Assembly: GCA_036961355.1 (NCBI GenBank)
Contig: JBALVL010000007.1
Span: forward strand, 62,001-126,000
Length of the DNA stretch: 64,000 nucleotides
Direction: 5' to 3'
From: Motiliproteus sp036961355
GTDB lineage: Bacteria; Pseudomonadota; Gammaproteobacteria; Pseudomonadales; Balneatricaceae
Part shown: one piece after another, positions 19,391-27,879 of the stretch
Numbering within the stretch: the stretch's first letter is position 1
Layout: every line of letters starts with the position of its first letter
The notes under the pieces: generated by a model
Seen by the model: only the letters and a program-made list of their open reading frames with translations
What the model was told of the DNA's origin: nothing
Database searches by the model: none
Made by a program: the position numbers and the translations under genes

Positions 19391-19497
19391 GTAGCCCTTG
19401 ATCGAGGCCGAGACGGTACCGCTCATCTGTCAAAACGAAGGTGACTTTGCTATCATGCCGCATTATTTTTTTGATCGATTAAGAAGCCGCTACTTAC

Positions 19498-19515
19498 ATG
19501 ATTAAACAGACATGA
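19498..19515 (+). other. Five-codon upstream ORF duplicating the lpxC start
   Basis: ATG at 19498 opens MIKQT and stops with a TGA that overlaps the lpxC ATG (ATGA at 19512-19515). The 14 bases from this ATG nearly repeat the first 14 bases of lpxC, which begins MIKQRT, so it looks like a small tandem duplication of the gene start. Whether it is translated is unknown; if so, it would be coupled to lpxC. Confidence 0.55.
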
Positions 19516-20426
19516 TTAAGCAAAGAACACTCAAGAACGGGATCAAAGCAACAGGTGTTGGTCTACATACTGGCGAGAAGGTTTACCTTGCTTTGAAGCC
19601 AGCGCCGGTTGATACCGGTGTAATCTTTCGCCGGGTTGATCTGGATCCGGTAGTGGAGATCGTTGCCTGGGCCGAAAATGTTGGTGACACCACTATGTCA
19701 ACCGATCTGGTTAACGGTGATGTGAGAGTGGGTACTGTTGAACACCTGCTTTCTGCGATGGCGGGGTTGGGTATCGACAATGCTTATGTTGAAGTGAGCG
19801 CCAAAGAGGTGCCCATCATGGATGGTAGCGCCGCACCTTTCGTTTTTTTGATTCAGTCTGCTGGCATTATGGAGCAGGATGCACCGAAGAAATTCATCCG
19901 TATTACGCGTGAAATTTCGGTTGAGCATGAAGGCAAGCGTGCTAGTTTTGAGCCGTTCGATGGCTTTAAAGTGGGCTTTACTATTGAGTTTGACCACCCT
20001 GTATTTGAAGGGCGCAGTAAAGAGTGCTGCTTGGACTTTTCGAGCAGTTCGTTTGTAAAAGAGGTCAGTCGCGCCCGTACTTTCGGTTTCATGCGTGATA
20101 TTGAAACCTTGCGGGCTAACAACCTAGCGTTGGGTGGTAGTGTCGATAATGCGATCGTGGTCGACGATTATCAGATTCTTAACGAAGATGGTCTGCGTTA
20201 TGACGATGAGTTTGTGAAGCATAAAGTGCTGGATGCGGTCGGTGACCTTTACCTGCTCGGAAAAAGCCTGATCGGGGAGTTTAAGGGGTTCAAGTCCGGT
20301 CATCATCTCAACAATCTGTTACTGCGAGAACTGATTCGTAATGAGGATGCTTGGGAGGTAGTCACCTTTGAAGGCAGCGACCAGTCATCCCCCATCGCTT
20401 ACATGAAGCCTGCGTTGTCAGAGTAA
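19512..20426 (+). CDS. lpxC: UDP-3-O-acyl-N-acetylglucosamine deacetylase LpxC
   Basis: Zinc amidase for the committed step of lipid A synthesis. 304 residues in two similar domains; zinc ligands H78, H237 and D241 and the catalytic H264 (in SGHHLNN) are visible at the positions expected from the E. coli enzyme. It lies between ftsZ and secA as in most gammaproteobacteria and is followed by a strong terminator. LpxC is controlled by proteolysis in E. coli; whether that applies here cannot be seen. Confidence 0.97.
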   Translation: MIKQRTLKNGIKATGVGLHTGEKVYLALKPAPVDTGVIFRRVDLDPVVEIVAWAENVGDTTMSTDLVNGDVRVGTVEHLLSAMAGLGIDNAYVEVSAKEVPIMDGSAAPFVFLIQSAGIMEQDAPKKFIRITREISVEHEGKRASFEPFDGFKVGFTIEFDHPVFEGRSKECCLDFSSSSFVKEVSRARTFGFMRDIETLRANNLALGGSVDNAIVVDDYQILNEDGLRYDDEFVKHKVLDAVGDLYLLGKSLIGEFKGFKSGHHLNNLLLRELIRNEDAWEVVTFEGSDQSSPIAYMKPALSE

Positions 20427-20467
20427 TACTCCTCCTCCAAATACTTTCCACTGGCAATGATATGACT

Positions 20468-20502
20468 AAACCGGCATCAATTTACTGATGACGGTTTTTT
20501 TT
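20468..20502 (+). terminator. Rho-independent terminator after lpxC
   Basis: An 11-bp stem (AACCG and CATCA arms with one internal mismatch) closes a six-base loop and is followed by eight T residues. It lies 42 bases after the lpxC stop and should end the dcw transcript before secA. Confidence 0.85.
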
Positions 20503-20714
20503 GTTTCTGGTGTTTAAAAAACAACCGATTTATTTGTTATTTTGGGCTTGTCTTCTGTCTAAAACCTTACCGTTATAGTCTCCACCTAATTACCTTCGAC
20601 CCGTTATTGATTTACGGGTAGAATGCCCCCATTTAGTTTTTCACTCATACCATCGAATTCGGCTGAAAAGCTCCAGTGCCGGTCGATGAAAACCTCGAAG
20701 ATAAGTCACCGATT

Positions 20715-23468
20715 ATGATCGCACCTCTGTTCAAGAAGATTTTTGGTAGTAAAAACGAACGAGAACTCAAGCGGATGGGCAAGATCGTCAAGGCGATCAA
20801 TGCGTTGGAAGAACAAACGCAGGCGCTAAACGACGAGCAACTCACGGCTAAAGCGACCGAGTTCCGGCAGCGCTTTGAGCAGGGTGAAACGTTAGATAAA
20901 TTGCTTCCTGAAGCGTTCGCCGTTTGTCGTGAAACGTCACAGCGGGCGCTGGGGATGCGCCACTTTGATGTCCAGATGATCGGTGGTATCACACTGCATG
21001 AAGGCCGTATCGCCGAGATGCGGACCGGTGAAGGTAAGACGCTGATGTCGACGTTAGCGGCCTATCTTAATGCGATCCCCGGTGAGGGGATGCACATCGT
21101 CACGGTCAACGACTACCTTGCGCGTCGCGATGCTGACTGGATGGGCAAGCTCTACAGCGCTCTGGGCCTAACTGTCGGGGTGATCTACTCGGGCCAGCCT
21201 GGTGATGAGAAACAGGCCGCCTATCAAGCCGATATCACCTATGGCACCAATAACGAATTTGGTTTTGATTATCTGCGCGATAACATGGCTTTCAGTACCG
21301 AAGAGAAAGTCCAGCGTTCGCTCAGCTACGCCATTATCGATGAGGTTGATTCAATCCTGATCGATGAGGCCCGGACCCCGCTGATCATCTCCGGTCCGGC
21401 CGAAGATAGCTCAGAACTGTATAAGCAGATCAATACCCTGATCCCTAAGCTTGAACGTCAACCCGAATTTGAAGAGGGTGATGATGTTGAAGAGCCGGAT
21501 GGCCATTTTAGCGTCGATGAAAAACAGCGCCAGGTCGAACTGACCGAATCAGGTCACCAGTTTGTCGAGGGGCTGCTCATCGAGATCGGTTTGCTGGCTG
21601 AAGATGAGTCGCTCTACGCACCGAAGAATCTGAACTTTCTGCATCACGTTCATGCCGGTCTGCGGGCGCATGTGCTGTACAACAAAGATGTTGATTACAT
21701 TGTTCAGGGCGGTCAGATCATTATCGTCGATGAGCATACCGGCCGTACCATGGTTGGTCGTCGTTGGTCGGAAGGTCTGCACCAGGCCGTAGAGGCCAAA
21801 GAAGGTGTCGAGATTCAAAATGAGAGTCAGACCCTAGCCTCGACCACGTTCCAGAATTTCTTCCGAATCTATGAAAAATTGTCAGGTATGACCGGTACAG
21901 CCGACACCGAAGCGTTCGAGCTGAATCAGATATACGGCCTTGATGTGGTGGTGATTCCAACCAATCAGCCGGTCCTGCGTAAAGATTTTAATGACCTGAT
22001 CTACCTCGGTATTCAGGAGAAATTTGACGCGATTATCGAAGATGTTCGTGATTGTCTGGAGCGTAAGCAGCCGGTCCTAGTTGGTACCGCTTCGATCGAA
22101 ATGTCTGAGGTGATCGCACAGCTGCTAACCAAGGAAAAAATTACTCACAACGTACTGAACGCTAAGCAACACGATCGTGAAGCGCAAGTTATCGCGGATG
22201 CCGGGCGTCCTGGTGCGGTGACTATCGCAACCAACATGGCCGGTCGTGGTACCGATATTGTGCTGGGCGGTAATTGGGAAGCCGAGGTGGGTCAGCTGGA
22301 TAACCCCTCCGATGAGCAGATTCAGGCGATCAAAGAAGACTGGACGCATCGCCATGCGTCGGTGATCGAAAGCGGTGGACTGCATATCGTTGGCACCGAG
22401 CGTCACGAATCTCGCCGGATTGACAACCAGTTGCGCGGCCGTGCCGGGCGTCAGGGTGATCCGGGTTCGTCACGTTTCTACCTGTCGCTGGATGATAACC
22501 TGATGCGGATCTTCGCTTCCGAGCGGGTGCGTAACTTTATGCAAGCGCTGGGAATGGAGAAGGGTGAGGCGATCGAGCACAAGATGGTCTCTAATGCGAT
22601 CGAAAAAGCGCAACGGAAAGTTGAAGGACGTAACTTTGACATTCGTAAGCAGTTGCTCGAGTACGATGATGTTGCTAACGATCAGCGTCGTGCTATTTAC
22701 GATCAGCGCAACGACTTGATGGCGACCAGCGATATCTCGGAAACCATTAATGCGATTCGTGAAGAGGTGGTTGATGACCTGGTCAGTGGTCATATTCCGC
22801 CGCAGAGCCTTGAAGAACAGTGGGACGTGCCGGGTCTGGAGCAGCAGATCACCTCCGACCTGAATCTACAGTTGCCGGTACAGCAGTGGCTTGATACCGA
22901 TGACAGTCTGCATGAAGAGACACTGCGTCAGAAGATCATGCAAACGGTGCTGGATGCTTACGCTGAAAAGCAGCTGATCGTTGGCGAAGAGTCGATGCGG
23001 CTGTTTGAAAAGCAGGTGATGCTGCAAGTTCTCGATACTTTATGGAAAGAGCATCTGGCGACCATGGATCACTTGCGCCAGGGTATTCATCTGCGCGGAT
23101 ACGCTCAGAAGAACCCTAAGCAAGAGTACAAGCGCGAGTCATTTGAGCTATTCCAGGATCTGTTGGGCAATATTAAGCAGGACGTGGTTCGGATAGTCTG
23201 CCATGTGCAGGTTCGTGATCCGGAAGAGGTTGAAGCGATCGAGCAGCAGCGTCGTGAAGCGTTGGCCCGACAAGAGATGGAGTTCCAGCACGACCAATCG
23301 GCAGCGATGGGTCAGGAGCAAGCTTCAGCGGAAGGAAGGGCAGATGGTGAGGCGGCAGACCAAGCGCAGCCGTTTGTTCGTGAAGACCGTAAGGTTGGAC
23401 GAAATGAACCTTGCCCTTGCGGTTCGGGTAAGAAGTACAAACAATGTCACGGTAAGATCGCCGACTAA
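20715..23468 (+). CDS. secA: Preprotein translocase ATPase SecA
   Basis: Motor of the Sec export pathway. From ATG 20715 it has 917 residues: Walker A RTGEGKT (103-109), the DEVD/DEAR box, the preprotein cross-linking domain (about 220-370, with an acidic insert), the second nucleotide domain with AGRGTDI and QLRGRAGRQGDPG, the helical scaffold, and a C-terminal zinc site CPCGSGKKYKQCHG that binds SecB. A GTG at 20676 would extend it by 13 residues not typical of SecA. No SecM-like arrest peptide gene is seen between lpxC and secA. Confidence 0.97.
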   Translation: MIAPLFKKIFGSKNERELKRMGKIVKAINALEEQTQALNDEQLTAKATEFRQRFEQGETLDKLLPEAFAVCRETSQRALGMRHFDVQMIGGITLHEGRIAEMRTGEGKTLMSTLAAYLNAIPGEGMHIVTVNDYLARRDADWMGKLYSALGLTVGVIYSGQPGDEKQAAYQADITYGTNNEFGFDYLRDNMAFSTEEKVQRSLSYAIIDEVDSILIDEARTPLIISGPAEDSSELYKQINTLIPKLERQPEFEEGDDVEEPDGHFSVDEKQRQVELTESGHQFVEGLLIEIGLLAEDESLYAPKNLNFLHHVHAGLRAHVLYNKDVDYIVQGGQIIIVDEHTGRTMVGRRWSEGLHQAVEAKEGVEIQNESQTLASTTFQNFFRIYEKLSGMTGTADTEAFELNQIYGLDVVVIPTNQPVLRKDFNDLIYLGIQEKFDAIIEDVRDCLERKQPVLVGTASIEMSEVIAQLLTKEKITHNVLNAKQHDREAQVIADAGRPGAVTIATNMAGRGTDIVLGGNWEAEVGQLDNPSDEQIQAIKEDWTHRHASVIESGGLHIVGTERHESRRIDNQLRGRAGRQGDPGSSRFYLSLDDNLMRIFASERVRNFMQALGMEKGEAIEHKMVSNAIEKAQRKVEGRNFDIRKQLLEYDDVANDQRRAIYDQRNDLMATSDISETINAIREEVVDDLVSGHIPPQSLEEQWDVPGLEQQITSDLNLQLPVQQWLDTDDSLHEETLRQKIMQTVLDAYAEKQLIVGEESMRLFEKQVMLQVLDTLWKEHLATMDHLRQGIHLRGYAQKNPKQEYKRESFELFQDLLGNIKQDVVRIVCHVQVRDPEEVEAIEQQRREALARQEMEFQHDQSAAMGQEQASAEGRADGEAADQAQPFVREDRKVGRNEPCPCGSGKKYKQCHGKIAD

Positions 23469-23522
23469 TCACCGCCTTGTTGCCAAACTAACCACGGTCT
23501 CGGCGCCAACAGGTTTTGCTGT

Positions 23523-23565
23523 CCACAAATGGGATTCGATCATAGATCAATCCCATTTGTGGTTT
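23523..23565 (+). terminator. Long perfect hairpin after secA
   Basis: Bases 23523-23536 and 23549-23562 form a perfect 14-bp stem (CCACAAATGGGATT and its complement). The loop region itself holds two GATC tetramers that can pair, extending the stem by four base pairs past a single bulged C to a three-base loop. Only a short TTTAT follows, so it may be a weak terminator or an mRNA-stabilising structure. Confidence 0.65.
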
Positions 23566-23675
23566 ATACGGTACGGAAATCCTCGTTTTTTCAATCTGCA
23601 TTAGATCAGGAATTTTCGCTGTAAGACGCCCCGTAACCATACAATTTCGATTTAACTGATAGATGGAGTCACATC

Positions 23676-24890
23676 ATGGCTGTAGGTCCCGCAACTGTTC
23701 CGAATTTTGAAGCGATTAAGGGGTTTCGCCTGGGAACCACCTGTGCCGGTATTAAAACAGCCAGTCGTCGTGATCTTGTGGTGATGGCGCTGGCTCAGGG
23801 CAGTAGTGTGGCGGGGGTTTTTACCCAAAACGCCTTTTGTGCGGCACCTGTGACGCTTTCGAAAAAACACCTGACTGCTGCAGAAACGCGATACCTGTTG
23901 GTCAACACCGGTAACGCGAATGCGGGAACCGGAGCCGAAGGGATGGCCGATGCTATTGCCTGCTGTCAACAACTTGCGCAATTGACCGGGCAGCCACCGC
24001 AAGCGGTTTTGCCGTTCTCCACCGGCGTGATTGGTGAAAAACTTCCGGTCGATGCGATCCATGCCGGCTTGCCACAAGCGCTGGCGGTATTGAGTGAGGA
24101 CGGTTGGGCGGATGCTGCTAGCGGCATCATGACCACCGATACCCGTCCTAAAGGAGCCACGCGTTGTCTGGAGGTGAACGGGCAGGCAGTTCGTATTAGC
24201 GGCATCTCGAAAGGTGCTGGCATGATTCGTCCCAATATGGCAACCATGTTGGCGTTTGTAGCCACCGACGCGAAGGTGTCGCAGGCTGATCTCCAGCAGT
24301 TGCTGTCGACCGTTGCTGAGCGAACGTTTAACCGCGTTACCATCGACGGTGATACCTCAACCAACGATTCGTGCATGCTGATCGCTACCGGAGGTTCGAC
24401 CGTTACCTGTGCGCCTGATGTTGAAGGCTGGACGGTTTTTGCCGATGCGATCGAGTCGATTCTCTTGGAGCTGGCGCATGCCATCGTGCGTGATGGTGAA
24501 GGTGCCACCAAGTTTGTTACGGTCGAAGTCGGTAAGGCGGGTAGTAGTGAGGAAGCCCTTAAAACGGCTTATGCGATAGCCCATTCACCCCTGGTCAAAA
24601 CGGCGTTATTTGCCTCTGATCCCAACTGGGGGCGGATTTTGGCAGCGGTGGGTTATGCCGGTATCGATAAGCTCGACGTTGACGCCCTGAAAGTCTATCT
24701 GGGTGATGTCTGTATCGTTGATAACGGCGGTCGTGCCGCCGACTATACCGAAGCACAGGGACAGGCGGTGATGGATCGCGAAGAGATTACCATCCGGGTT
24801 GAACTCAACCGTGGCGTGCATTGTGAAACGGTGTGGACCACGGATCTGTCGAAAGAGTACGTCACCATCAACGCCGATTATCGTAGTTAA
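23676..24890 (+). CDS. argJ: Glutamate N-acetyltransferase/ornithine acetyltransferase ArgJ
   Basis: Enzyme of the cyclic arginine pathway: transfers acetyl from N-acetylornithine to glutamate. 404 residues. The self-cleavage motif RPNMATML is present, with cleavage expected between A189 and T190 so that the threonine becomes the nucleophile; the oxyanion-hole segment FSTGVIGE and TIDGDTSTNDS are also seen. It stands alone behind the secA hairpin. Whether it is mono- or bifunctional cannot be told from the sequence. Confidence 0.95.
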   Translation: MAVGPATVPNFEAIKGFRLGTTCAGIKTASRRDLVVMALAQGSSVAGVFTQNAFCAAPVTLSKKHLTAAETRYLLVNTGNANAGTGAEGMADAIACCQQLAQLTGQPPQAVLPFSTGVIGEKLPVDAIHAGLPQALAVLSEDGWADAASGIMTTDTRPKGATRCLEVNGQAVRISGISKGAGMIRPNMATMLAFVATDAKVSQADLQQLLSTVAERTFNRVTIDGDTSTNDSCMLIATGGSTVTCAPDVEGWTVFADAIESILLELAHAIVRDGEGATKFVTVEVGKAGSSEEALKTAYAIAHSPLVKTALFASDPNWGRILAAVGYAGIDKLDVDALKVYLGDVCIVDNGGRAADYTEAQGQAVMDREEITIRVELNRGVHCETVWTTDLSKEYVTINADYRS

Positions 24891-24946
24891 GTGCCGCAAT
24901 TAAGAGCCGCTAAATTGTTAACGATAGTAACCAGTGGGCGCATCCG

Positions 24947-25930
24947 TTGAAAGTGGTGCAAGTCGCTGCAGCGGCAATCTACGGCCCCGATGGGCGACTG
25001 CTGATCAGCCGGCGGCAGGACCACCTGCACCAGGGCGGTTTGCTGGAGTTTCCCGGCGGTAAGGTTGATCCGGGCGAAACGGTTTGCCAGGCTTTGGTAC
25101 GTGAGTTAGAGGAAGAGCTGGGTATTACCGCCGTAGCTTTCGAACCGTTGATCCGGATTCGGCACGATTACCCGGATAAACGGGTTCTTCTTGATGTTTG
25201 GAAGGTCACCTCTTTTCAAGGTCAGCCGCACGGCCGAGAAGGGCAGGCGCTGTATTGGTTGACCGAGGATCAGCTGTTACCCGAGCAGTTTCCCGCTGCC
25301 AACCGGCCTATCATCACCGCCTTGACGTTACCGCAGCACTATCTGATCACAGGCACTGCTGCTGATACTTTGCAGTGGTTTGCTCGTCTGGACAGGGCGC
25401 TATCGGGGGGGATTGAACTGGTGCAGTTGCGGGCGAACAGGCTCGATGATGACGCGTACAGAGCACTGGCTATCGAGGTTGCTGAACGATGCCGGGTGGC
25501 AGGTGCTCGATTGCTGCTTAATCGAGACCCTTGGCAAGTGCTTGATCTTTCCGTCGACGGCTTGCATCTTAACCGTCATCAATTAGAGCGTGTGGCAAGT
25601 GATCGGGTATTGTCCGAACAGCTGCTGGCGTGGCGGAGTGAAGGCGAGGGGCGCTTGCTGGGTGGATCCTGCCACAATCAGGCTGAGTTGCTTCAGGCGC
25701 AGCAGCTGGGTGTCGATTATATGTTGATATCACCGGTTCAGTCGACCGGTTCGCACCCGAACGAGCCAACCTTAGGCTGGTCAGGTTTTGCGGTCTTGGT
25801 CGAAAACGCGACGATGCCGGCCTATGCTTTGGGTGGTTTGAAGGCTGCTGATGCCGAACTAGCAATCGCTCAGGGCGGTCAGGGAATCGCTGCTATCGGT
25901 GCTTGGTGGAATAGCGCTCTAGCTGATTAG
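24947..25930 (+). CDS. Nudix hydrolase fused to a ThiE-like domain
   Basis: Two domains in 327 residues. Residues 1-130 are a MutT-type Nudix domain with the full box (GGKVDPGETVCQALVREL then EEELGI), expected to sanitise oxidised dGTP. Residues about 130-327 resemble thiamine phosphate synthase (a TIM barrel with QLRAN, LLNRDPW, GLHLNRHQL and GVDYMLISPVQST), although the catalytic set of true ThiE looks incomplete. This fusion is widespread in gammaproteobacteria beside argJ and secA. The start seems to be TTG 24947; a GTG two codons later is possible. Confidence 0.85.
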   Translation: MKVVQVAAAAIYGPDGRLLISRRQDHLHQGGLLEFPGGKVDPGETVCQALVRELEEELGITAVAFEPLIRIRHDYPDKRVLLDVWKVTSFQGQPHGREGQALYWLTEDQLLPEQFPAANRPIITALTLPQHYLITGTAADTLQWFARLDRALSGGIELVQLRANRLDDDAYRALAIEVAERCRVAGARLLLNRDPWQVLDLSVDGLHLNRHQLERVASDRVLSEQLLAWRSEGEGRLLGGSCHNQAELLQAQQLGVDYMLISPVQSTGSHPNEPTLGWSGFAVLVENATMPAYALGGLKAADAELAIAQGGQGIAAIGAWWNSALAD

Positions 25931-25982
25931 GGCGCTGCTGCTTGAGTGCATCAGCCAGTCGAAAATACTCCGATTACGTCCG

Positions 25983-26231
25983 TTAGTGTAAGGAGGTATC
26001 ACCGCTGTTAAGTTGCTGCTCCATCTCTAGCAGCATCTCTTCGGCCATCTCCGGATCGATCTCCAGCTGACTTTTCAGCTCATTACCACTGGGTTTGCTG
26101 ATCTGATACTCCTCGTTAGCCCAGGCACCCAGGTCGATCAAACGGCAACGCTCTGAACAGAAGGGGCGATTGGGGTTATTGCTATCCCACTCCATCAATT
26201 TTTTACAAGTTGGACAATTTACAGTAGGCAT
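25983..26231 (-). CDS. yacG: DNA gyrase inhibitor YacG (zinc protein)
   Basis: Small zinc-ribbon protein of 82 residues with the four ligands in CPTC (near 7-10) and CSERC (near 26-30), then LIDLGAWANEEYQI. E. coli YacG binds GyrB and blocks DNA binding (family knowledge). The acidic C-terminal tail (about 48-82) is rather long. It lies downstream of coaE and the pil genes on the same strand. Confidence 0.93.
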   Translation of the reverse strand: MPTVNCPTCKKLMEWDSNNPNRPFCSERCRLIDLGAWANEEYQISKPSGNELKSQLEIDPEMAEEMLLEMEQQLNSGDTSLH

Positions 26232-26307
26232 GGAAACGTTTCCGGGTCAGTAGAATGTTGCTGGAGATAGCATTCGGGGTAATGACGTTGTCGATAAGTT
26301 GCGGCTA

Positions 26308-26940
26308 TCAATTTGCTTTGTGAGTAGGGTTGTCGGCTAAAGCACGAAACTTCTGATCAAGACGATCAACCTGCTGCGCGAGCTGGCTCAGCGGTTGAGT
26401 ATTATCGATCACCGAGCCGGCTTGCTCAAGCCGTTTTTGACGCTCACACTGCGCAGCGATTATCGCTTTAACCTGTTCGGTAGTGTTGCTATCCCGCTGG
26501 ACGGTGCGTTCGATCTGGATCGATTCGGGGACGTCGACCACCAATATATGGTCGCACAGCTGGTGTTGATCCGTTTCTAATAACAGTGCCGATACCAGAA
26601 TGACATAGTCAGATTTAGCCTGCTGCAGCTGCTGCAAGGTCGCTTGCCGGATTAGTGGATGGGTTAGCTGTTCCAGCCAGCGGCGTTGGTTGGGGTCGGC
26701 GAAGACCTTATGGCGCAATTCGGTACGATTTAAACTGCCATCGGCGTTCAGGGTTTGGGCACCAAAGTGGTCGGCGATCTTCAGAAGTGCCGATTGGCCC
26801 GGTTCAACCACTTGGCGGGCGATCAGGTCGGTATCCACCAGTGTGATGCCGCGTTCGGCGAAACAGTTAGCAACGGTCGTCTTACCGCTGCCGATGCCGC
26901 CGGTCAGGCCGATGATGGTAGCGGAAGATTTGTCAGTCAT
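26308..26940 (-). CDS. coaE: Dephospho-CoA kinase CoaE
   Basis: Phosphorylates the ribose 3'-hydroxyl of dephospho-CoA, the last step of CoA synthesis. 210 residues with P-loop GGIGSGKT (14-21), the DTDLIARQVVEPG segment and the lid region with arginines. It starts six bases after the pilD stop, so it is probably translated from the pilD mRNA, a common arrangement in pseudomonads and relatives. Confidence 0.95.
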   Translation of the reverse strand: MTDKSSATIIGLTGGIGSGKTTVANCFAERGITLVDTDLIARQVVEPGQSALLKIADHFGAQTLNADGSLNRTELRHKVFADPNQRRWLEQLTHPLIRQATLQQLQQAKSDYVILVSALLLETDQHQLCDHILVVDVPESIQIERTVQRDSNTTEQVKAIIAAQCERQKRLEQAGSVIDNTQPLSQLAQQVDRLDQKFRALADNPTHKAN

Positions 26941-26946
26941 CGGTTT

Positions 26947-27873
26947 TTAACTCAACCACTGCCAATAGAGGTCGACGATAACCGGTCCCCACAACAGCGT
27001 TATCCAGCCGGCAATCGCTAAGAACGGCCCGAATGGCATCGGTTGCTGGTGATCTCGCCCTTTAAGGACGATGAGTAATATGCCCAGCGCGGCGCCGACG
27101 ACCGAGGAAAGCAGGATAATCAGCGGTAGTGATTGCCACCCCATCCATGCACCCAGTGCCGCCAGCAGTTTGAAATCACCATAACCCATCCCTTCCTTGC
27201 CGGTTACCAGCTTAAACAGCCAGTAGATCGACCAGAGCACTAAGTAGCCGATCACCGCACCCCAGAGGGCGCTTTGCAGGTCGGTAATTAGACCAAAGCT
27301 GTTGATGATCAGACCCAGCCACAGCAACGGCAGCGTCAGTGAGTCGGGTAATAGTTGATGATCAAAATCGATCATCGTCAGCGCGATCAATACCCAAGTC
27401 AGCAACAGCACCATCAGCATCAATGGCGTAAAACCAAATTGGAAGGCGATCAGAGCAGAAATCAGGCCTGTCGCCAGTTCGACCAGCGGATAGCGTTTGG
27501 GGATCGGGTGGGCGCAGTTGGAGCAACGGCCTTTGAGGAATAACCAGCTAATCACCGGTATGTTCTCACTTGCCAGGATTTGATGATTGCAATTGGGGCA
27601 GCGTGAGCGAGGTACGGCCAGGTTAAATGGTTCGGTGTTGTTGATTGTATTGTCGGTTGTACTATCGATAGCGGTTTCGGCAACTACATCGGCTGTCGTG
27701 AGAGTATCATCGACGGCCAGCAGTTCACGGCATTGCTGGCTCCATTCTCGCTCCATCATCACCGGTAAGCGGTAGATCACGACATTAAGGAAACTGCCGA
27801 CCAATAAACCGATGATGGTTATAAGAGCAATATAGAACAGCGGTTGGCCGGACAGTACGTCAAAGATCGTCAT
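26947..27873 (-). CDS. pilD: Type IV prepilin peptidase/N-methyltransferase PilD
   Basis: Inner membrane aspartyl protease that cleaves prepilins and methylates the new N-terminus. 308 residues, about eight helices. The cytoplasmic zinc-binding loop has two CxxC pairs (RCPNC and RCSNC), and the catalytic aspartates lie in MIDFDHQLLPD and GYGDFKLL. The first cytoplasmic loop carries a Thr/Asn/Ala-rich insertion (about residues 52-80) longer than I expect for the family. It follows pilC by six bases. Confidence 0.95.
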   Translation of the reverse strand: MTIFDVLSGQPLFYIALITIIGLLVGSFLNVVIYRLPVMMEREWSQQCRELLAVDDTLTTADVVAETAIDSTTDNTINNTEPFNLAVPRSRCPNCNHQILASENIPVISWLFLKGRCSNCAHPIPKRYPLVELATGLISALIAFQFGFTPLMLMVLLLTWVLIALTMIDFDHQLLPDSLTLPLLWLGLIINSFGLITDLQSALWGAVIGYLVLWSIYWLFKLVTGKEGMGYGDFKLLAALGAWMGWQSLPLIILLSSVVGAALGILLIVLKGRDHQQPMPFGPFLAIAGWITLLWGPVIVDLYWQWLS

Positions 27874-27879
27874 TAAGAA

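Noticed and set aside
20427..20714. secM-like arrest peptide gene before secA
   Set aside because: No ORF with a signal peptide or arrest motif is present; the region holds a terminator and AT-rich sequence.
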